A stretch of DNA of 64,000 nucleotides from Epinephelus fuscoguttatus (lineage: Eukaryota; Chordata; Actinopteri; Perciformes; Serranidae): assembly GCF_011397635.1 (NCBI RefSeq), contig NC_064761.1:36544143-36608142 (forward strand), in the 5' to 3' direction. Below are positions 35,691 through 47,000 of the stretch, in pieces. The first letter of the stretch is position 1; each line of letters begins with the position of its first letter. A model generated the notes under the pieces. The model had not been told where the DNA came from, made no database searches, and saw only the letters and a program-made list of their open reading frames with translations. A program made the translations under genes and the position numbers.

Positions 35691-35975
35691 GTGTGATAGT
35701 GTGTAGAACTACCTAAAATGACAGAAACCAACTCAAGAAAAATTTATTTGATGTGTACTTTGAGACTTTAGTTTGGCTCATGTCCCATCTACTAACATAG
35801 ACAGGGCTAGGTTCACGACCTAAACTGCAGCCAGCCATGAAGGGCGGGCTAGATGTTTTGGCTTTACTTTTGGGGAGCTGTCATGTTGTCCATCTTTAAC
35901 TTTTGTAGTCTACAGTCCATGTAAATAATACAGAAATTGTTAGTATAGAATGTGATCCATTAACTATTTTGGATA

Positions 35976-36789
35976 GTGTGTCTTCCTCAAGCTCAGGTCC
36001 CCGACCAGTGGCCTGGGAGTTTGAGGGTTCTGTGCAGTATCTTAGCTGTTCCTAGGACTGCACACTTCTGGATAGAGACCTCAGGTGTTGTACCTGGAAT
36101 CTGCAGGAGCCACTCTAGCAGTTTGGGGGTCACAACCCTGAGTGCTCCAGTCGCCACTGGCACCACTGTTGCCTTTACTCCCTACATCTTTTCTAGCTCC
36201 TCTTTCAGCCCTTGGTGTTTCTCTAGTTTCTCATGTTCCTTCTTCCTGATGTTGCTTGCACCACTATCACCACTGCCTTCTTCTGTTGTTTGTCGCTCTA
36301 CACGATGTCCAGTTGGTTAGCCATCACCAGTTTGTCTGTCCCTAGCTCGGTCATTCTCAACCACCTTAGGAGGTGTCTTCCATTCTGACCTTGGGACCTC
36401 CAGCCCATACTCAGTGCGGATGTTCCTGTACACTATGCCAGCCACTTGGTTATGGTGTCCCACGTATGCTCTTCCTGCCTGCATCTTACACCCTACTATT
36501 ATGTGCTGAACTGTCTCAGGAGCATCTTTGCACATCCTGCACCTTGGGTCCTGTCTGGTGTGGTAGACCCCTGCTTCTATTGATCTTGTACTAAGTGCCT
36601 GTTCTTGTGCTGCCATAATTAGTGCTTCTGGGGTGTCTTTCAGTCCAGCCTTTTCCAGCCACTGGTAGGATTTCTTGATGTTGGCCACTTCTTCAATCTG
36701 TCGGTGGTACTTGCCGTGCAGGGGCTCGTCCTTCCATGATGGTTCGTCCTCTTCCTGCTGCCCGAGGTGTCTGCTTACCGGGTCCACGT
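35976..36789 (-). mobile_element. Non-LTR retrotransposon C-terminus with restriction-like endonuclease
   Basis: Minus-strand text includes IEEVANIKKSYQWLEKAGLK, EALIMAAQEQALSTRSIEAG and CRMCKDAPETVQHIIVGCK, a CCHC-like finger. In another frame beyond a shift, TDKLVMANQLDIV and SDKQQKKAVVI follow, matching the PD..D core of the restriction-like endonuclease found in R2/NeSL-type LINEs. The element is 5' truncated and frameshifted. Confidence 0.75.
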
Positions 36790-37095
36790 CATTGGTCCAA
36801 CAGCCCATTGGTTCGACATTCCATTAGTCCGACTGTACGCGGTGCTGAACGGCTTGTGGCGGGCGTATGTTGCGCCGCGACCAGCTCTGGGTCGGCTGGG
36901 AAAGGCTCGCGGCTTATGTGTTTGTCGCTTTCTTTTTTATTTTAACCCACACCATGATCTTTTCCTAACCCTAACCAAGTGGTTTTTGTGCCTACACCTA
37001 ACCAGACCTTAACCACAGGGCATCATGATGATTTCGGAACGGACTTCAGAACAATGTGTTTAATATGGTCGGAACAATGGGCTGTCGGACCAATG
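36790..37095. mobile_element. 306-bp fold-back element next to the LINE
   Basis: The left end begins CATTGGTCCAACAGCCCATT and the reverse complement of the right end begins CATTGGTCCGACAGCCCATT. The 12-bp theme ATTGGTCCGACA repeats several times within each end. I see no clear target duplication. Confidence 0.65.
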
Positions 37096-37240
37096 GGCAG
37101 TTCCCCACTTACCAGCTCATCTTTGGGGGCCATCTTTTCACGGACCTCACTTTGAGAATCACATCTTTAAACAAACTAATTAAACTGAGAATTTGGAGAG
37201 TGGACTGTTTGTAGGACTGTATCTGAAGTTATGTTCACAG

Positions 37241-37884
37241 TAGTGTTGTGTCGTTCACGCACGAATTGTTCAAAAAAACGAATCTGTTGAGTGAACGTAC
37301 TGAACTGAATCACTTCCGGAACTGATTTGTTAATTTCTCAGTTCAGTTGAGCTCAGCAGCGAGCCTGCAGGCTGAAACTGCCGTTTCAGTCCGTGCGAAT
37401 GATGAATCACTTGTGAGTCAGCTAGGGCGCAGGGAGGGACTGCCTACCACGTGACAAATCACTTGGTGAACAAATCACTCAGTGAATGAATCACTCAATG
37501 AACGACATAACCCCGATCCCTGAGTGATTCAAATAATTTCTTCTCAGCGATACACTTTCATAGGGGCCGTTTTCTCCAAGCTAACGGCTAATGTAGCCAG
37601 GAGTCAAGCCCCATGAACACAATCACACACCTCCCCATTGTTTTAACAGACTTAGTTTCCAGATAAACAAACTTAAATCATTAGGCTGGCCAGTAATGAG
37701 ACTCACCGGTGCAGGGCAGACGGAGCAGCAGCTCAGCTGTGTATCAGTTCAGTGAGTCAGACTACGCAGTGCTCCTCCCGCCAAGCACTGAACAATTCGG
37801 TGAACAAATCTTTTGAACGAATCTTTTTAATGAACTGATTCTAGTGATTCAGTAACATCTAAAGAACTGCTTTGCCCATCACTA
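37241..37884. mobile_element. hAT MITE just upstream of scp2
   Basis: An 8-bp target duplication, GTTCACAG, flanks it at 37233-37240 and 37885-37892. The ends are TAGTGTTGTG on the left and TAGTGATGGG as the reverse complement of the right. It is rich in TTCGTT- and GAATCA-type subrepeats. No transposase. Its right end lies 188 bp before the scp2 start codon. Confidence 0.85.
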
Positions 37885-38072
37885 GTTCACAGAAATGTGG
37901 GGCTGTTGCCTGCACTCGATTACTCTGTTCTATCTGACATCGACACATCGAGTCTGAAGATCAGTGACAGAAGGAGGAAACACGGAAGTGCAGTTAGCAC
38001 CCAGCACAGCAGGCTAGCTTTAACCCCACCATCCTGCGACACTACAGCCTGTTCACCTGACGTTACAGCAAG
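37885..38072 (+). promoter_or_regulatory. scp2: scp2 5' UTR / promoter-proximal region
   Basis: This is the only non-transposon sequence between the hAT element and the scp2 ATG. It is of mixed composition with CACGGAAGTGC (ETS-like) at about 37980. A transcription start is not identified. Confidence 0.4.
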
Positions 38073-41000
38073 ATGCCTGAAATACAGACGCCAAGGTAAG
38101 AGCACTGAACACTGTACTGTATCACTGTGACACGTCACGTTACATGTTTGTGTATAATTCAGTGAGGTCACCCGGTGTTCCCGGTTAACGTTACACCGAG
38201 TTCGCAGTTAGCTAGGGCATGTCAAACACACAGCTAGGTACACGTTAACGTGTTTGTCGAAGTCACTCATTAACTCCAGCTCTTTGTTACATGACTACAA
38301 GGCTGAAGGGACACTGTAACCCTCCGTTTATTACAACATAATTAGCAAAGAATCTAATTATGCTGGGATAAAACTGTGATAGCAACGTTACACACACAGT
38401 TCCCACAGTGTTTGGCACACTGTCCCTCTCCATTGACTTGCCGTTGGTCTGATTTATTTATATACCTTGCAATATATGTCATATTCTACATGTTATACAA
38501 TACTTAAATGGTGTCAAACATCTAATTTGATCTCAAGTATGCCGGACCAGTTATATATGATATGTATAATATAACAATATGTTATATATAATAAAAAAAT
38601 ATATATATAATTACGTAATAACATACACCAATCAGCCAAAAATGCAATGTTCTCCTGGGGATCTTTTGGTTCAGACATTCATGAGGATGCCACTTGATGC
38701 GCTCGCCCCACCTGAACACCTCTACAAATCAAGTACCCCTCCTCATGGCTGCAGAACTCCCCGATGTCAGTGGCCCCCCAGCAGGAAAATGAGCCACGCC
38801 ATACCACAAAAACTGCTTAGGAATGGCCTGAGGAGCGTGACAAAAAGCTCAATGTGTCGACCTGGCCTCCAAATTCCCCAGATCCAAATCTGATCGAGCA
38901 TCCATGGGACGTGCTGTTACCTCAGAGGTACCCCTAATCCACTATGAGGCCTCCCTTGTCTCTGACATGTCAAGGCATGGACACATGACCTCTGGAAGGT
39001 GTCCTGTGGTGTCTGGCACCGGGGTGCTGGCTTCAGATCATTTGAGACCTGTCAGTTGTGAGGTGGGGTACCAGCACTTCCCTAGATGCTCCATTAGATT
39101 GTGGGAGAGTTGGAGGCCAGGTCGACACCTTGAGCTTTTTGTCACGTTCCTAAACAGTTTTTGTGGTGTGGCATGGTGCATTTTTCTGCTGGGGGACCAC
39201 TGCCATCAGAGAGTAACGTGGTGTTTAGGTGGGTGGAGGGCGTCAAGTGAATGCACATGAATGCCATGACCAACAGTTTCCCAGCAGAACATTGCACTGT
39301 AACAAAATGATCAATGTTACTCACTTCACCTGTCAGTGGTTTGAATGTTTTGGCCGATCAGTGTATAAATAATAACACCTTAACATTTCCTATCTCCTTC
39401 AGCCTAAAGAAGTGCACTCTTAAAACATTCATCCATTTACATAACAGACAATGAACAGCCTGAGGTGTCTTAAGAAAAATAAGTGCCGTTTCAACCAAAT
39501 GTCCCAGTTTTTCCACATTCAGTCAACTACTCACTGTCATTACATGTGCATTTTTCCATACATTTATTCTCCTGTGCATTAATGCTGGTGTCACCTCAAC
39601 AAACCAAAGTGGAACCTATTAAGAATGCAGGTTAAATCCTGTCTTACAACCCAGTTAGAAATCTAAAGTTTTGGCAGTGCCTTAGCAATAGTGTCCCACA
39701 GATACTGTTTTTCTTTTGTACTGAAGCTACTGATTGACAGTATTTTGCACAATGTTAAATATGTCCACACTAAGTATTCATCATTTGTCAGAGAACTGTA
39801 TTCTGGAGGACTGGAAAAGCCTCTAAAGCAGCATTTTACTTAAAGCAGGCTACTCACTGTATAACTTGCTTCTAAAACCTGACACCTCTTAGTCTTCACA
39901 CGTGCATCAATATTAGGTGTGTATCAGGCTGGATTGGATTCTTTGGCGCCTGGTCCTGACCTGTAGGTCGTACGTTCGACACCCATGCTACACCTAATAT
40001 TTATTTCATGCTACATTATTGCTAATATTATATACTACATTATAGCAGAGGTGGGATAAAGTCATTGTTTTGCAAGACACAAGTAATTCTCAAGTCTTTT
40101 GCACTCAAGTCACAGGTCAAGACTTACAAGTCCCAAGTCAAGTACCAAGCCCTACACTTTGAGTTTAGAGTCCCAAACAAGTCAAAATGCACCCTTTGCA
40201 AAAAAAATATAATGCCATTTTCAGAAATCATGAATGCTTTTTGTTGTTGCATCTCAGTCTATAATCTTCTGCCTGCACATTTTGCATGGGTACACAGTTT
40301 TTGCACATGAAGGAACTTATCTTTAGTATCATTTTTCCAACTGGCGCTCCCAAGTCATGTGACTTAAGTCCATACCTCTACCATAGGGTACTTTAATATA
40401 CTGTACCATATGATACCATATTACATTTCATATTCTGTTATACTGCTGTATTTAAGATATTATTGTGTTATTATTATTACTACTACATAACACTGTCTTA
40501 CCACATCGTATACTATATTATATTTCTATTTTGCCATATTAATGCAGACAGCACCAAGCATCATTAATTAATCACGGTATTCTGGTGTGCACTGTTTACC
40601 TATTATACTAGACTTGCTGCTATTAATCAAACTGTGTTGCTTTACCTTGTGAGTTTGTCTGTAGTTACTCTTTTAAAATTTATATTTTCACTTCTCTTAC
40701 ACTAGTTGTATGTACTGTCTTTGTGCTGCTGCATTATACTGATAAAATCATTACTGATAAAATTATTCTTAAGATCTTAAGATAATTCAGAAATCTTGAG
40801 GAGCAAATATTTCTGGGAACACAGAAAATTGTAGATCAACACTGATATACAGGAATTGACAATATAGACACAACTGATTATCCATGAAACAGTTTGGCCA
40901 CAATTTATAAATAAGTGTGTTATTTTCATCCATCTAGCCTAATTATTAGAAGTCCTTAAATATGTTGCTTCAGTCATGAAAAACACCTGAATTTCACCTC

Positions 41001-44000
41001 TAGGGAAAAGGTGAAGGCTGCTTTATCTTATCTCAAACTTCATTTAAAATGTACTGCTATCCTCTTGAAGAGCTGTTTATAGACCACCAACGCAGTCAGT
41101 GTTCTGGAACTTTGTTGTGCAGCAGCACCTTCTTCTCAGCTGGCTGGCAAGTGCATAAAGATGGTGACATAGTTGATTTAGCTGAGAGTGGCTGTTTTGA
41201 TGTTTAGATAAATACACAGACTGTGAACCAGGCAGTGGAGGTGTAAAATGTGGAGGCCACAGTCTTTATGCACCTTAATCCATCTGTGAAAGTGATAATT
41301 GAGTGGGCTTTGTGTTGTGTGTCACCTCGGAGCTGGCAACAGGTGGGTGGTACTCACACATTGTAATATGAAATATGTACTCCTACAATATATGAAAAAG
41401 AATGAAGTATCAAAGTAAATGTTTGATCAGTGATTGGTTTGTCTTTGGTAACCATGTACTTTTCTGTACTGTGTTTTTATCACTTCTGCTATCACTAACC
41501 GTACCTTCTCATTCTCATGCCTTTGCCTTCACCATGTCAAGGATTCAAGCCATTTACACCAGTGCTAGTGACGGACTGGAGGGGTTCAAGGCACATGCTG
41601 TGTTCCAGGAAATCGACAAGAAGCTCCAGGAGGTGATTACATGACTTAAATTTGGCTGAGTGATATGTTCTATTAGTAATATTGCCATATTTTTAGACTT
41701 TGTCACAATACATGAAATCTTCTCTCTAAACTACTGTGGACTACGAAAATACTAAACTCTAAATAAACTACAGTTAGAAGAAAGTAGCCTACTGTTATAA
41801 TCAAGTTCAATAACATACTCTTATTGTAAAATTAAATAAAATACGGTTATAACAAAGCTAAATAAGAAAGTTTTATAATGAAATCAAAGCGGGATTACTG
41901 GTGCTTTTATTCTGAAGCATCCAGCTCGTCTTTGGCCAAAAGTGTTGATATTTTTGCTTTGAACTTGAAGCTTCTGATCAACATTAACTTGTAAGCAGTT
42001 AGCAGAAAGTTAAACTTATACCCCAGAGCTGTGTAAACGTGAGGATTTATTCCCCGTGAGCTGGAAACAAACTAACAGCTCTCCAGTTTATGTATTAATA
42101 GTATTTAAATGTTGCACTGGTGCTTCATGGTCGCAAAATGTGGCTTAAAAGTTGTGGTCTGGCACACTGCAGGTACAAAAAGACACGCTTTGCCTGCTCA
42201 CAGTGTTGTTAAATTCATTAAAAGTTAAACTGTTACAGCGGCGCTGTTAAACATGATGATTTTTTTCACCGTGAGCTGGAAACAAACTAACAGCTGTCCA
42301 GTTAATATATTAAAAACATTTACAAGTCGCACTGGTGCTCCATTGCCACAAAATTTGACTAATAGTTGCGGTCTGGAGCTCTGCAAAATAAGACCACATG
42401 CCTTACCTGCTCATAGTATTGTTAACCTTGTTAAAAGTTTAACTGTTAAAGCGACACCGAGAAACATTAGAATTTATTCACTGTGAGCTGGAAACAAACT
42501 AACAGCTCTCCAGTTCATATATTAAGAACATCTGCAAGTTGCACTGGTGCTCCATTGTCACAAAATGTGACTAAATAGTTGCGGTCTGGCGCCCTGCAAA
42601 CACAACACACTCCTTGTCTGCAGACAGTATCCTATAACTTGTTAAAAGTTGAACTGTTATAGCGGCAGCGTTAAACATGAGTATTTATTCACTGTGAGCT
42701 GGAAACAAACCAACAGCTCTCTAGTTCATATATTAAGAACATCTGCAAGTCAAGCAGGTGCTCCATGGTTGCAAAATGCGACTAAATAGTTGCGGTCTTG
42801 AGCCCTACAGATACAAATGACGTATGGTGCATCATGTTTGCAGGTCTTTTCTTTTTAACCTCTTTTGGTGTCCGTGAGAGGAAGAGCGTCAAAGCAGAGA
42901 GTGAGAGGATGAAAATGCCAAAGCGAGTCTACTAGTGGGTTAAAAAAATGCCTTAACAATTTATACTCAATGTTCATGATATTGTAATTTTATACATCTC
43001 AAATGGAAGAAGCCACAATACATCGAGTATAATTGATATATCCTCCACCCCTACTTACAGTAGGAGACAATATTGTTAATCCCAGATCTCTGACTATATT
43101 ATTGTCACTTTTTCAAGGACTTTTATTTCAGTATTTCTTTTTACAAAGGCAGCTCTGTAGTCTTGTTTTAATTCATTTGTAGCACACATATAGGTTTTTG
43201 TAAGCATTTATCAATCCGTCTAATCATATACAGTGCTTATAAATCAAGTAAATTTTCAAGTGACTTAACAATCTGTACAACATATGACACCCTCTGTCCT
43301 TTGACCCTTGACTCTGAAAATAAAGATAAAAATGGAAGAAACCTCGGGAAGAGCAAAGGTCAAATTCCTTTCCAAGGACGGACAAACATGCACTCTGTGC
43401 CATATGGCAACATGGGCCTTTAGCCTCATGGTGGCACATTTGGATCACTTCCCAAACTGTTGTTTCATGGTATAAAACTAATATCAAGCTTATGTTGATT
43501 CAATCAGACAAATGGCTTCCTCCAAAAGTCAGTGTTTTTAAGCAGTTACCTTTATGTGACCTCAATCATACCAGATTCATCTTGAGCCTGCCGGCAGTGC
43601 TGTCTATGTAATGAATGGGATTTGTCATCAATGAGAAAATGGCAACAGTGGAGCACCCTGGATACTTAGTGACATGGTTTAGTGTAATATCTCAGGCAAC
43701 TGATGAGACAAACAGATTCAACATTTTAGCTGCACAGCTTGTTTTCAGTGAGAGAACTTGTTGTCCTTTTTCGATTTCCATATTAGTTAAACATTGTCAG
43801 AGAAGTGAGAGAGTAAGATAATACAGCCTGAGGAAGAGCGTCAGCTTGAAATATGTTGCCTGTGTAGACTGCAAATTTCCCTGGCAAGTTTTCTCGTAAA
43901 CAAAGTTTCTGTTTACACTTAGTGTTTGTCACCAAATTGTGTGTATCCCTGAGGTCTAACAAATGTGTTGAATGCATTTTCCTGCCCATAAAACATTTGC

Positions 44001-47000
44001 AAAGTCATTTTGTTTGTTATTTTACAATTTCAAGCCTGCATAGTTTATACCCATGTTTTCCTCCTAACAGTTCTCTTTTTACCAGCACTGCCAGAGGTGA
44101 AAATCTCCACAGAGTGCATTCAATATCTTTGTGGTCTATGCTTGTAGAGCACTTTTACGTGCAACTTTTCATGAACCTATAAGACATTAACTTTGCATTC
44201 ACATGAGCCATTATTACTTTGTGCTATGTTTATGTTTATGTCACAATAAAATTGCTGCTATAGGGACTAACATCATCACACATTAATAAAACAAGGCTTA
44301 TTGAATCCACAAGAGTCTCTGCTCTCCAGTTATACCCAACTCATGCAATTCCAAGACTGTTTAAGGAACCCAGTGTGCAGAAATGTTCAAATAAAATAAG
44401 GCAAACTGCATGGTTTTTGCCCCAAAATTACAAGGGACTAGCATTAAGTGGGCGTGTCTGTAAAGAGGAGACTTGTGTGTACACATAGAACCCAGTTTCA
44501 TTCAGCTAGCATGATGTGGTACGTGATACCAATGGATTCCTTAGGGTTTCTGATTTCATGTGATACCAGTATTTTCACTCTAGCTTCAAAGCTCAGCCCG
44601 CTACAGCCTCTGAAAGACAGTAATGTCAGCTAAGGACACTGTCATCCCTGCAGAGGGAAGAATCTAATTCTTCTTCTGAACGCCTCGTTTCTTTTTTTAT
44701 CTGGAGCTTTCACACTAGAAACTTTTCTTAGACGCCTCTTAGGATTACCTGACATACTCCTTGCTCCTGCTCCATTGCCATGGCCTCTACATCTCTTTGC
44801 CCCCTTTACCTCCTGCTGAGTGATTGATTGATTGATTGATTGATTTAAATGCATCACTCATAACAAGTCAGCATGGAAATAGTAGGGTTAACATATACCA
44901 AATTCATCACAGTCGGGGGGTTTGAACTAGAGTTGTACCGATACTAGTATCAGAAATGCCTCCGATACTGCCTAAAATGCAGTATCGGGTATCGGCGAGT
45001 ACAGCCTATGACCAATCCGATACCATGTAATGCCTCACGTCATTACGCATATGCACGCTACAGGCAAATGAAGCGGAACCGGAGCGGAGTTTATAAACCA
45101 TTCTACTGTAGCTTTTAAAATGTCTTTTTCACCAAATTGTGTGGCTGCACTTTAACCTGTGTCTTGATCTGTGTCAACACTGGATAATAATAATAAAAAA
45201 AGTTCTATGGCATTAATTCTACTATTATGTATTTATTTCTAAATATTTTACATAGAGTTTTAGGAGTTGAGACATACAACAATTCATATCCCATCCATTT
45301 TTATTTTACGCACTGGTATCGGATCATTACTCGGTATCGGCAGATACCTAAGGTTCAGGGATCATAATCGGTATCAGGAAGGAAAAAGTGGTATCAGTAC
45401 ATCTGTAGTTTGAACCCCAGGGGTGCGGTAGCACCTCTGTGCAGAGTTCGCCTGTTCTTATTGTGTAAGAGTGGGTTTTCTGCAAGTGCTCTGGCTTCCT
45501 CCCGCAATCCAAAGACACACACGTAAGGTTGGCTGTAGGTGTGAATGTGTCGGCCCTGTGAAAGTCTGGTGACTTGTCCAGGGTGACTGCTGGGATAGGC
45601 TCCAGCAGGATCAGTGGTTACGGAAAATGAAAACAATGAATCACAGTTGGGGGTATAAGTGAAACAAAATATCCATGAAGATGTTTTTTAAAACTTCCAG
45701 TACATTTTCGGCCTGAGAATAACCCATGAACATGGCTTTTAACTCCATGAACTACTGACACTCTTATTTTCATATACAGATATTTACTGTGTGTGTGTTT
45801 AAAACGTGTGCTTATACAGACGAAAACTGATCCAATTCAAATTTTGCAAAATGTTTTTCATAAAAGTGTCCTTAAATATGTACAGTATAGTGTCATATAT
45901 GAAAGTATGGTCTTTCTGAGTAGCATAACCTATCCTGAAAGGAGTCATACGTGCCCTGCCTAGCTAAATGACTGTGCTACAAGCTTGTAAATATAGATAG
46001 TACAGTTCCCCCAACACCTACCTATCACTAAATCCCCTGTGTCCATTGAACAGGAAGGGGAGCAGTTTGTGAAAAAGATCGGGGGAGTGTTCGCCTTCAA
46101 AGTAAAGGACGGCCCAAATGGACAGGAGGCGACTTGGTATGTGGACGTGAAGAACGGTAAAGGCTGTGTTCACAATGACACAGGTGAGAAAACTCAGGGG
46201 CGGTTATAGTGACATGTAATCATATTCAACTGTGAGTGAGAAAGAAGTTTCAAAGTCAGTGTTTTTCTGCTCTGTGTGTGCTTTATTAGACTTCTACCTT
46301 CAAACTTAAAATACCTGTAAGTCACTGAGTAAATATCTCTGAGATGCATGCTCCTATTTTTGTACTCAGTGTACCTCCTGTGTCTCTGCCCTGCAGCTAA
46401 GAAAGCAGATTGCACCATTTCCATGTCAGACACAGACTTGTTGGCCTTGATGACGGGGAAGATGAACCCACAGACTGTGAGTATTCAAGCTCAGTGTGGT
46501 TTGAGTGAACTTGTTTGCGTGTAGTGTTTGTCTTCTCAGGTCAAAACTGTGTGCGAGTGTTAGGACTGTACCTGTCTTATCCCTGGTGTCCTGCACAATG
46601 TCCTGGCTTTTTTCCTGCAGTTCATTTGATGTGTCCTGTCCAATGATTCTCAGAAAAAGTGGAACAGATTTGTTTGCCAGTTGGATGTAGTACTGACGGG
46701 ATGTGATGTTAGTGCCTGGGTGAAATTAAGAGGAAACACTGTGCTGCCTTATTGGCTGATTGTGCCAATTTACCGTCCTCAGACGAGAGGTCAAAGAGCT
46801 GCTGCTGTGTGGTGAAAGAACATAATACAGATTTCCTGCTTGTAGCCTGAACAGGAGAGAGCTGACAATAAAATGATGTATATTTCATGCCTGACTTTAA
46901 AATAAAACCAGATCTGTGTGCAGAAAAAGAGCAGAAGGCAGATTTTTCAGCCTCCGTCAGAAGCAGATATTCTTTAACATGATAGTGTGCTTTCAGCAAA

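Noticed and set aside
36317-36808. A 163-residue minus-strand open frame
   Set aside because: Its sequence is the C-terminal part of a LINE polyprotein, so it is not a host gene.
39900-40010. A possible tRNA or SINE head (GTACGTTCGACACCC)
   Set aside because: Only a B-box-like stretch is present, with no A box and no cloverleaf that I could fold.
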